Shown: positions 33,929 to 41,609 of the stretch, in pieces
How the letters are laid out: every line of letters begins with the position of its first letter
How positions within the stretch are numbered: position 1 is the stretch's first letter
Source of the DNA: Streptomyces sp. SID12501
GTDB lineage: Bacteria > Actinomycetota > Actinomycetes > Streptomycetales > Streptomycetaceae
Direction: 5' to 3'
Assembly (NCBI RefSeq): GCF_010550245.1
Contig: NZ_JAAGLU010000038.1
Location: 1-64,000 of the forward strand
DNA: 64,000 nucleotides
Translations under genes and position numbers: made by a program
Notes under the pieces: model-generated
Seen by the model: only the letters and a program-made list of their open reading frames with translations
The model's database searches: none
What the model was told of the DNA's origin: nothing

Positions 33929-33972
33929 GATCACGGTCTACGGCTGGAGTACTCCAGCCGTAGACCGTGATC
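33929..33972. repeat. Perfect 44-bp palindrome (22-bp arms, no spacer)
   Basis: The arm starting GATCACGGTCTACGG at 33929-33950 is followed directly by its exact reverse complement at 33951-33972. It lies between an IS relic and a lipoprotein gene. It could be two abutted IS terminal repeats, a terminator, or a cruciform-forming site. Confidence 0.95.
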
Positions 33973-34072
33973 CGGCGTCAAATCCTTGCATCGCAGTCCT
34001 TGTGGCACGGAAGCCTGCGCGGGCGCCCGCCCTCCTGCGCACAGGAGGGACACGGCCTCGTACTCTTCGCTC

Positions 34073-34735
34073 ATGCATCTCGGGAGATCCATAGCCTTAC
34101 TGATCGGCGCATCGGTTCTGGTCAGCGCATGCTCCACGACGTCTGCCCCGCCCTCTACGGACACAAGTAGCTCCCCGACCGCGGCAGTGACCGCGTCTGG
34201 ACTGCCCGTAGCAGGTTCTCCAAGCGCGCGAGCCAAGCTGAGCGCTGCCGAACTGCAGAGTGGCTGGTGGACCTGGGCGGCTTCGAGCGTGAGCGACTCG
34301 AACCCTGTCTCAGATCAGGACGGCCACCTGTGCGCTCAGGGCCAGCCAGACGGCATCTGGTTCCTGGCCGGCACCTTCGGCGGGACCGTGACGCGCTCGT
34401 GCACAGTGCCTGCAGCGGTGTCAGTGGCCTTCCCCCTGGTGAACCTCATCGGTGAAGCAGGCGACTGCACCGCGTTCATGGCCTCGTCCAAGGGGAGTGC
34501 CGTCCTGGACGGCCAAGCTCTGAAACCCGAACGATACGAAGCGACAACTGTTCGGATCAGTGCTGTGGATGGCAATCCGCTCACCCAGAGCGGGGGGCGC
34601 TTCCGAACCCAGGCCTGCGGCCTCTGGGTACAACTGGAACCGCTGGCACCTGGCGGCCACACACTGAGGATCAGGGGATCATCGGGATCGTTTGCCGTCT
34701 CGGTGGACTACAAGCTTCAGGTCTCGGCCGGCTGA
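34073..34735 (+). CDS. Putative secreted lipoprotein of unknown function
   Basis: The product is 220 aa from the ATG at 34073, chosen because a lipoprotein signal follows (SIALLIGASVLVSAC with the lipobox LVSAC). A Thr/Ser-rich linker precedes a globular part with four Cys (HLCAQG, RSCTVP, GDCTAF, QACGLW) that may form two disulfides outside the membrane. I recognise no family. It is bracketed by related IS-end-like sequences (33680-33735 and 34757-34812), so it may have been carried or trapped by a mobile element. Confidence 0.7.
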   Translation: MHLGRSIALLIGASVLVSACSTTSAPPSTDTSSSPTAAVTASGLPVAGSPSARAKLSAAELQSGWWTWAASSVSDSNPVSDQDGHLCAQGQPDGIWFLAGTFGGTVTRSCTVPAAVSVAFPLVNLIGEAGDCTAFMASSKGSAVLDGQALKPERYEATTVRISAVDGNPLTQSGGRFRTQACGLWVQLEPLAPGGHTLRIRGSSGSFAVSVDYKLQVSAG

Positions 34736-34756
34736 AGAACAGCTCGTACGTCAACT

Positions 34757-35390
34757 ATTGATCTTGCTGGTTGGGCGGGTGCGCAGACAGGTAAGGCCAC
34801 CGTTGATCGGAGGGTGTTGTGCGGACAACGAAAGATCAGCCGGTGGCCATCGGCCGCGGTGGACCGGAAGTTGTACGTCCCGCGCTCGTGGACGTCCGAG
34901 CCCGACCGCTGCCGGGCCGCCGGGGTCGGCGATCAGGCCGTCCTGCGACTCTTACGGCATCCCGCTCGCGGCAATCAGCACCGGCGGCAGCCGCAACGAC
35001 GTCACCCGACTGATCCCGTTGATCCAGGCCGTGCCACCGATCCGCGGCACGCGCGGCCAGCCACTGCGCCGCCCCAAGCACCTGTATGCCGGTCGCGGCT
35101 ACGACCACGAGGCCTACCGGGACAAGGCCCGCCGGTTCCAGATCACCCCGCACCTCGCCCGGCGCGGCACCGGGCACGGCTCCGGCCTGGGCGTGTATCG
35201 ATGGGTCGTGGAAGGAGCGATCGCGCTGCTGCACTGGTTTTGCCGCCTGCGCATCCGCTGGGAGATCCGCGACGACATCCACCACGCGTTCGTCACCCTC
35301 GGCTGCGCCGTCATCTGCCGGCGACGACTGCGCACCGCACTGTGTCGAGAGTTGGGGGAACCTCACTGTGAGCTGGACGGGATCTCGTGA
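34757..35390 (+). mobile_element. IS5-family transposase remnant
   Basis: From about 34957 the plus strand encodes the C-terminal half of an IS5-type DDE transposase (LAAISTGGSRNDVTRLIPL, HLYAGRGYDHEAYRDKARR, VYRWVVEGAIALLHWFCRL), ending at 35390. The N-terminal half is frameshifted or missing. The left boundary near 34757 shares sequence with 33680-33735. Confidence 0.7.
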
Positions 35391-35638
35391 TCCGTTGACG
35401 AGCCAACTCGTGAACGACTTGTGATGTCTAGAAGGGGAACTGAAGGGTGAACGGTTTGAAGCGAAACCTGCGAGGCCGCATCAAGCGATGGTCCGCAGAA
35501 TTACGGCCGCCGACAGGGCATGAGGCACGCCCTGCGGTTCAGCTCGTCCTCCTGCCCGGAGGCCCGGGCGATGGAGGGCGTTCCCTTGGTGTCGTCGCCG
35601 TGAAGAGCGGATTCGCCGGCGGATCGGCGGCCATGAGG

Positions 35639-35668
35639 AAGGGCGCCCGGCGAACACCGGGCGCCCTT
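35639..35668 (-). terminator. Terminator downstream of the aminopeptidase-like gene
   Basis: A 12-bp stem (AAGGGCGCCCGG pairing with 35657-35668) with a 6-nt loop lies 24 bp past the stop codon of the minus-strand hydrolase gene. Confidence 0.75.
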
Positions 35669-35691
35669 CTCGTGTGCCGCGCAGTTCACAC

Positions 35692-37302
35692 TCAGCCGCG
35701 GAAGCCGAGCATTTCGTGCAGGGTGGCGCCGCCGGACACCGCGGCGGGCGACTCGGACGTGCTGCTCAGCGCCGACTTCGCCGGCTGGGCCTCAAGCGGC
35801 TTCGGGTCGGGCAACTTCTGACAGACCGCGTCGGCCACACCGCTGCCGCGCGGCACCGTGCCGTCGGTCAGGTACTTCACCAGGTACTTGTCCAGACAGG
35901 CGTTCCCGCTCAGCGAGATGCCGTGGTTGCCGCCGCCCTGCTCGACCACCAGGCTGGAGTGCTTGAGCAGGCGGTGGACGGTGACGCCGCCCTGGTACGG
36001 GGTGGCCGCGTCGTTCGTCGCCTGGAAGAGCAGCACCGGCGGCAGCTTGGCGTTGGCGACGTTCACCGGCTTCAGCGACTTCGTGGGCCAGAAGGCGCAC
36101 GGCGCGTTGTACCAGGCGTTGTTCCAGGCCATGAGGGGCGCCTTCTTGTACACCGCCCAGTTGTCCTTCTGCCACTGCTTCCAGTCGCGCGGCCAGGAGA
36201 CGTCACGGCACTGCACGGCGGCGTAGACGCTGTAGCCGTTGTCTCCGGAGGCATCGATCGACGCGAAGTTCTCGTACGCCTTGACCAGTGGGTCGGCGTT
36301 CTTGTCGTTGACGTAGGCGGCGAACGCGTCGGCCAGGTCGGGCCAGTAGCCGTTGTAGTAGCCGCCGGGGATGAACGTGTCCTCCAGTTCTGCGGCACCC
36401 ACCTTGCCGCCCGCGGGCTTCTTGGCCAGCTCGTTCTGCATCGCGTACCACTTGGCCTCGATCTTGGCCGGATCGGTACCGAGCTTGTACGTCGAGTTGT
36501 ACTTGGCGATCCACGCCATGAGCGCCTTGTGGCGGGCGTCGAAGGCGTAGTCCTGCGAGATGTTGGCGTCGTACCAGACCCCGTCGGGGTCGACGATCGA
36601 GTCCAGCACCAGGCGGCGCACCTGGCCGGGGAAGAGCTTGGCGTAGACCTGGCCCAGGTAGGTGCCGTAGGAGTAGCCGAAGTAGTTGATCTTCTTGGCG
36701 CCGAGGGACTTGCGGATCGAGTCCATGTCCTTCACGGCGCTGATCGTGTCGATGTAGGGCAGAACATCCGCGTACTTCCGGCCGCAGGCTGCGGCGAAGG
36801 ACTTGGCGCGCTCCAGGTTCGCCTTCTCGATCGCCGGGGTGCTGGGAACGCTGGCGGGACGCACCGGATTGAAGTTGCCCGGCTTGCAGTCGAGGGCGGG
36901 CTTGCTGGCGCCCACGCCGCGCGGGTCGAAGCCGATGACGTCGTACTGGGCTGCGACAGTCTTGGGCAGCGAGGACGCGACGAAACCGGCGAGACCCAGT
37001 CCGCTGCCACCGGGGCCACCGGGGTTGACCAGCAGCGGGCCCTGGTACTTCCTCGCGGTGTGCGGGACCCGGGACAGAGCCAGGGTGATCTTCCGCCCCT
37101 GCGGCTTGGCGTAGTCGAGGGGTACCTTCACCGTCCCGCACTGGAGGGTCGGATTGTCCTCCGTGCCGCACTTCTTCCAACTGACCTTGGCCACCTGGGC
37201 TATGGTCGCGGACTGCGTCATGGCCGCCTCGGCCGGGACGGCCGTGAGAGTCCCGGCCAGCACGACGGTCGCACCACAGAACACGGCTGTGCTTCTTCTC
37301 AT
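35692..37302 (-). CDS. Secreted alpha/beta hydrolase, tripeptidyl-aminopeptidase-like (TAP family)
   Basis: This 536-aa protein has an N-terminal Sec signal peptide (about 27 aa, cleavage after AEA). The peptidase S33 fold shows the oxyanion segment NPGGPGGSG, FDPRGVG, the nucleophile elbow GYSYG (Ser near 225), and a TAP-like C-terminal domain carrying the Asp region (FQATNDAATP) and catalytic His (GGGNHGIS). Length and motifs match the Streptomyces secreted tripeptidyl aminopeptidases Tap and SlpD/SlpE, which clip N-terminal tripeptides outside the cell. Several paralogues exist per genome, so I give no gene symbol. A terminator follows. Confidence 0.92.
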   Translation of the reverse strand: MRRSTAVFCGATVVLAGTLTAVPAEAAMTQSATIAQVAKVSWKKCGTEDNPTLQCGTVKVPLDYAKPQGRKITLALSRVPHTARKYQGPLLVNPGGPGGSGLGLAGFVASSLPKTVAAQYDVIGFDPRGVGASKPALDCKPGNFNPVRPASVPSTPAIEKANLERAKSFAAACGRKYADVLPYIDTISAVKDMDSIRKSLGAKKINYFGYSYGTYLGQVYAKLFPGQVRRLVLDSIVDPDGVWYDANISQDYAFDARHKALMAWIAKYNSTYKLGTDPAKIEAKWYAMQNELAKKPAGGKVGAAELEDTFIPGGYYNGYWPDLADAFAAYVNDKNADPLVKAYENFASIDASGDNGYSVYAAVQCRDVSWPRDWKQWQKDNWAVYKKAPLMAWNNAWYNAPCAFWPTKSLKPVNVANAKLPPVLLFQATNDAATPYQGGVTVHRLLKHSSLVVEQGGGNHGISLSGNACLDKYLVKYLTDGTVPRGSGVADAVCQKLPDPKPLEAQPAKSALSSTSESPAAVSGGATLHEMLGFRG

Positions 37303-37496
37303 GAACTTCTTTCAGGGAGTGGGGGGTCACAGGAGACCGAACGAGCACGATCCTGGCTCAATCCTTACCGAAAACCTGAATATGAGAACCGTTCCACGCG
37401 AAGATTTGGGAGTCCTTTGATCCAGGGCGCCTCGCATGGACGAGCTCGACAGCATGCGCCTCGTGGCCGGCGATCGATACGGACGGACCACTCGTT

Positions 37497-37826
37497 GTGA
37501 TGCTGGTTGACCGCGCCCGGCTCGACGCGCTGTTGCGGAGGCTGACCGGACGGGTACCCGAGTCCGCTCCGGGAGGCGGGATCGTCGGCCATGCCGGTCA
37601 CGAGAAGTGCGACTCGACAGGGAAGACCGGCGGCGGCCGCAACCGCACCTGGGAGAAGACCGTGCCGACCGACGCCGGCCCGGTGGAGGTCGAGGTACCC
37701 GCGCCGCGCTCGGCATCGGGGCCAGCGAGGGCAGCGAGGGTGCGAAGCGCCGGCTGCATCTGTTCACCGAGCTGAGGAACCGGGGTCCGGGCGACGCGTT
37801 GATGCCGGTCTGCGACGGGTTCGTTC
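37497..37826 (+). mobile_element. IS256-family (mutator) transposase remnant
   Basis: One frame from 37497 reads VDRARLDALLRRLTGRV and then TGKTGGGRNRTWEKTV and GPVEVEVPAPR, the N-terminal third of IS256-type transposases. A second frame from about 37736 reads EGAKRRLHLFTELRNRGPGD and ALMPVCDGF, a later part of the same protein. A frameshift and an internal deletion separate them, so the element is dead. Confidence 0.72.
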
Positions 37827-38504
37827 CGTTACGCCGTGCGCCAAGATTGGGACAAGGGCACGAACTGTGAGGTGGACTATGCCATTGGAAAGCGCCTGGG
37901 AACGCGTTCCGGATCGCCTTCGCGGGCTGCCTGGCTCGGAGTGGAACTGATACCCCGGCAAGCGGGATCGGCCGCTGAATTGGCACACCCTCCCAATGGA
38001 AAACCGGACCCTTCTTTCCATTGAGTGGAAAGCCTGTCCGTTTTGAGGCGAAGTTGCGAGTCTTCCCCTTGTCTGGCCACGTCCCAGCTGTCACACTCCT
38101 CACGTGAAGAACATGAAGTCTCAACAGTCGATCGCTGTTCCAACCCGGTCGCGATTCCGGTCGGTTGATCTGCCTGAGGTCTTACCGTTGAGCGCAGCTC
38201 CGGCTTGACCGCTTACGAATTCAGATGAACTGTGTGTGAACGTGACCTCCCGTCAATTGCCTCCAACCTGATGGCATAGCCCGGCACTGCCGTCGTCGTG
38301 CGAGCTTGCTGATGGGATTTCTCGACACCGTATTCCCCCACTGATATCCGGTCTTCCCTCGTCGGTCTTCTCCTGTTTGCGTTCAGTTCGTTCAGAATGG
38401 ATGGATCAGGAGTACTACTGCGTCCGGTGCTGTGGTATTCGCCCCTGCTCATCCGACCGCGCGGCCCTGTGGCGCTGTCCGTGTGTCTGCGAGAGGAAGC
38501 CGTC
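37827..38504. other. Upstream region of the polyketide locus
   Basis: This non-coding stretch of about 680 bp has lower GC than its surroundings. Copies of CCATTGGAAA-like sequence occur at 37882 and (as CCAATGGAAA) 37993, and a 6-5-6 palindrome lies at 38015-38031. The start region of E1-alpha has a good ribosome site (GAGAGGAAG). The promoter of the cluster should lie here. Confidence 0.5.
38015..38031. promoter_or_regulatory. Candidate operator TTTCCA-N5-TGGAAA
   Basis: This is a perfect inverted repeat with a 5-nt centre, 474 bp before the first gene of the dehydrogenase-PKS operon. Related half-sites (TGGAAA) occur at 37885-37890 and 37997-38002. A cluster regulator could bind it, but no regulator gene is within view. 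Confidence 0.35.
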
Positions 38505-39413
38505 ATGTACGTGGATGATGCGGACCTCGAACTCCTACTGCTGATACGTCACTTCGAGCGCAAGTTGCTGGAGCTCTTCGAAGCCGGTCAGCTCAACGGC
38601 ACCACCCACACCTGCCTGGGGCAGGAGTACATACCTGTCGCGCTGCGGACGCTGCTTGCCGAAGCCGACTTCGTGTTCAGCAATCATCGTGGCCACGGCC
38701 ACTACCTGGCCCGGTTCGGTGATCCGCACGGACTGCTGGCCGAGATCATGGGCCGTGAGGGTGCGGTCTGTCACGGCGTCGGCGGCAGTCAGCACATCCT
38801 GCGAGGCCGTTACCTCTCAACCGGAGTGCAGGGCGAGAGCATGCCGGTCGCTGTCGGCACCGCGCTGCACCTCAAGCGCGAGGGCTCGAAAAACCTGGCG
38901 GCCGTCTTCCTCGGTGACGGCACCTGGGGCGAGGGATCGGTCTACGAGGCCCTGAACATGGCCGCGTTGTGGCAGGTGCCGCTACTTGTCCTGGTCGAGA
39001 ACAACGGCATCGCCCAGTCGACGCCGACCGGGATGCAGCTCGCGGGCAGCATCGCCGGCCGTGCTGCCGCCTTCGGCGTTCGCCATCATCTCGTCCGGAC
39101 CCAGGACCTCGACGAGATCAGGGCCGAACTGGGCCCGGCCGTCGCCCGGGTGCGCGACACCGGCGAACCTCTCGTGGTCGAGTTCCTGACCCAGCGTCTG
39201 GGGCCGCACAGCAAAGGTGACGACACCCGGCCCGCGGAAGAGGTGGACCTGGCTGCCCAGCGAGACTGGTATCGCCGGTACGCGGCCGCGATTCCCGACC
39301 GGCTGGGGCTGTGCGACATACGCCAGCGTGCATTCGTCGAGCAGGTCGTGCACGAAGTTGCCGCCCGACCCCTTTCCAAGTGGGATGAACGATGCCTGTT
39401 GCCGAACGTGTAG
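38505..39413 (+). CDS. 2-oxoacid dehydrogenase E1 component, alpha subunit
   Basis: The product is 302 aa from the ATG at 38505 (GAGAGGAAG ribosome site). It has the thiamine-diphosphate motif GDGTWGEG at about 137 with NN at 166-167. The family segment NHRGHGHYLARFGDPHGLLAEIMGR is the substrate-channel loop of pyruvate/acetoin-type E1 alpha. With the beta subunit it decarboxylates a 2-oxoacid and reductively acylates lipoyl-E2. The 22-bp overlap with the beta gene indicates tight coupling. Placed directly before the PKS, it probably supplies the acyl starter unit rather than serving central metabolism. The 2-oxoacid is unknown. Confidence 0.9.
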   Translation: MYVDDADLELLLLIRHFERKLLELFEAGQLNGTTHTCLGQEYIPVALRTLLAEADFVFSNHRGHGHYLARFGDPHGLLAEIMGREGAVCHGVGGSQHILRGRYLSTGVQGESMPVAVGTALHLKREGSKNLAAVFLGDGTWGEGSVYEALNMAALWQVPLLVLVENNGIAQSTPTGMQLAGSIAGRAAAFGVRHHLVRTQDLDEIRAELGPAVARVRDTGEPLVVEFLTQRLGPHSKGDDTRPAEEVDLAAQRDWYRRYAAAIPDRLGLCDIRQRAFVEQVVHEVAARPLSKWDERCLLPNV

Positions 39414-40408
39414 TCGAGAACCTCAACCGAGCCCTGCACGGATTGTTCGAGCGGGACGAGAATGTCTACCTCCTCGGTGAGGACATCGTGGACCCCTATG
39501 GGGGCGCTTTCAAAGTCACCAAGGGCCTGTCCGAGCGCTATGGTGACCGAGTGCTCGCCACTCCACTGAGTGAAGGTGGAATCGTAGGCGTGGCCGCGGG
39601 CCTTTCGCTCGCCGGTAACACGGCAATCGTGGAGATCATGTTCGGCGATTTCATTGCGCTGGCCTTCGATCAAATCTTGAATTTCGCCAGCAAGTCGGTT
39701 TCCATGTACGGTCGTCGGCTCCCGCTGAAGCTCGTCGTCCGGTGTCCCACCGGAGGAAACCGCGGCTATGGTCCCACTCACAGTCAGAGCCCGCAGAAGC
39801 ATTTCGTGGGGATACCCGGACTGAATCTCTACGAACTGTCTCCGTTCCACGAAAACGAAGCCGTTCTGGAGCGCATGTTCCGAGGAGCGGAACCCTGTGT
39901 CCTGTTCGAGGACAAGGTGTTGTACACCAGACGAATGCGCCGTGACGGTGTTGTCGATGACATATTCAGCTTCGACTTCGCCGATCCTGCGCAGGAGTTC
40001 GCCCGCGTGTACACGGGGCGGCCGGACGACGCCGATGTGGTGCTGATCGCGCCGGGAGGGCTCGTCGACCGCGCGCTCACTGCGATGCGCGGGCTGCTGC
40101 TGGACCAGGAGATCACCTGCCAGCTCATCGTCCCCTCCCGGCTCTACCCCCTCGACCTCGACCCTCTGCTGTCCATGTTGGCGGCGGCCGGCCGGGTCTG
40201 CGTGGTGGAGGAGAGTACGGCCGGCGGAACCTGGGGCGCCGAGATCGCGCAGGCCGTGCACAGTCGGCTGTGGGGGAAGCTGGCGGCGCCGGTTCGGCTG
40301 GTGCACTCGGCGGCCAGCATCATCCCGACCGCCACCCATCTGGAACGCGACGTGCTGGTGCAGAGCGAGACCATCCATCACGCGGTACGGGAGATGTTCG
40401 TTGGTTGA
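39392..40408 (+). CDS. 2-oxoacid dehydrogenase E1 component, beta subunit
   Basis: The 338-aa transketolase-like subunit has LGEDIVDPYGGAFKVTKGL, TPLSEGGIVGVAAGLSLAG (Glu that activates thiamine diphosphate), FDQILNFASKSVSMYGRR and the C-terminal VVEESTAGGTWGAEIA. It forms the alpha2-beta2 E1 with the preceding product. It overlaps E1-alpha by 22 bp and E2 by 8 bp. A few internal stretches (39640-39960) are less GC-rich than the PKS, which may reflect a different origin. Confidence 0.9.
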   Translation: MPVAERVVENLNRALHGLFERDENVYLLGEDIVDPYGGAFKVTKGLSERYGDRVLATPLSEGGIVGVAAGLSLAGNTAIVEIMFGDFIALAFDQILNFASKSVSMYGRRLPLKLVVRCPTGGNRGYGPTHSQSPQKHFVGIPGLNLYELSPFHENEAVLERMFRGAEPCVLFEDKVLYTRRMRRDGVVDDIFSFDFADPAQEFARVYTGRPDDADVVLIAPGGLVDRALTAMRGLLLDQEITCQLIVPSRLYPLDLDPLLSMLAAAGRVCVVEESTAGGTWGAEIAQAVHSRLWGKLAAPVRLVHSAASIIPTATHLERDVLVQSETIHHAVREMFVG

Positions 40409-41543
40409 TATCGCGGTCCCCAAGCTGAACAACAATGACAGCTCCTACCTCCTCGTCGAGTGGCTGTTCGACGATGGTGATCAGGTGCCGGCCGACGCGT
40501 CCGTCGCTGTACTGGAGACCTCGAAGGCCACCGAGGATCTGATCGCGCCGGCCTCCGGTGTGCTCCAGCGCATCGTGCCCGACGGGACCGAGTGCGCGTG
40601 CGGCGAAGTGATCGGCCGGCTGGTGGGGAACACGGCCGACAGCCCACCGGCATCCGCGCCGCCCGTGGACGCCGGCGCGGAGCGCGTCGCGAACACTTCG
40701 GGAACCTCCCCGCTCGTGACCGCCCCGGCACGTGAGCTCATGGACGAACTCGGCATCGACGACGCCGAGTTGTGTTCGCTGGACAAGAAGGTCGTCAAAC
40801 GGGCCGACATTGAGCGGCTCGCCGACCTGAGGGGCGGATCCGGAGCGCCGGCGAATCCCGAGGGGCATCGGCTCAGCCCGAATCAGCGGGCTGTGTGGAA
40901 CGTGGTCAGCGAGTCGCAGCGGACGATCCCTGCCGCGTTCACGGTCGTCCATGTGGACATGGGGCAGGTCGAGGAGAGCGCGGCCCGTCTCGGCACCATG
41001 GCCGGCGCCACCGAGTTCGTCATCGCCGCCATGGCCCGGCTGCGCGAGGACTTCCCGCTCTTCTTCGCCGCGCCGGGCGAGACCGGCTGGGTGAGACCGG
41101 CCGGCGCGTCCCACATCGCGGTCACCGTCGATGTGGGAAAGGGACTGTTCACGCCGGTGGTCCGCGAGGCCGAACAACTGTCGGTGACGGAGATCGCCGA
41201 CGTGATGATGGATTTCCGTATCAAGGCAGTCCGGGACGGCTTCCGGGGATCGGACCTCGCAGGCGGCACGGCGCTGCTGGCGCTCAACAACGACGCAGGT
41301 GTGGTCATGGCCACTCCGATCGTCTTCCCCGGCAACACCTGCGCGGTCTCCCTCGGCGACACCCGGGACGAACTGTCGGTCGACGACCACGGCGAGGTCC
41401 GGCTGCGGCGGGTGGCCGCGATCGGGGTCGCCTATGACCACCGGATAGTCAACGGGCGGGACGCCGTGCGATTCCTGCGCACTCTGCGAGAGCGACTCGA
41501 ACATGCGCACGAACTGACCGTCAGCCCCCGGGATGTTCGCTGA
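40401..41543 (+). CDS. 2-oxoacid dehydrogenase E2 component (lipoyl acyltransferase)
   Basis: The product is 380 aa from a TTG start overlapping E1-beta. An N-terminal lipoyl domain (residues 1-76) has the attachment Lys at about 42 (LETSKAT). A peripheral subunit-binding domain follows (about 105-145; PARELMDELGIDDAEL) and then a CoA-acyltransferase catalytic domain. The catalytic motif reads DHRIVNG, with the essential His present but Asn where most E2 have Asp (HRxxDG). No E3 dihydrolipoamide dehydrogenase gene is visible, so the genomic one is probably shared. It would carry the acyl group and pass it to CoA or perhaps directly to the PKS loading domain. Confidence 0.9.
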   Translation: MVDIAVPKLNNNDSSYLLVEWLFDDGDQVPADASVAVLETSKATEDLIAPASGVLQRIVPDGTECACGEVIGRLVGNTADSPPASAPPVDAGAERVANTSGTSPLVTAPARELMDELGIDDAELCSLDKKVVKRADIERLADLRGGSGAPANPEGHRLSPNQRAVWNVVSESQRTIPAAFTVVHVDMGQVEESAARLGTMAGATEFVIAAMARLREDFPLFFAAPGETGWVRPAGASHIAVTVDVGKGLFTPVVREAEQLSVTEIADVMMDFRIKAVRDGFRGSDLAGGTALLALNNDAGVVMATPIVFPGNTCAVSLGDTRDELSVDDHGEVRLRRVAAIGVAYDHRIVNGRDAVRFLRTLRERLEHAHELTVSPRDVR

Positions 41544-41609
41544 CAGGTCCGTCGCGGGACGCGTTCGTTCCCCCTTCGGGACCTGACGGGCAAGCCAGGA
41601 AGAGGAAAG

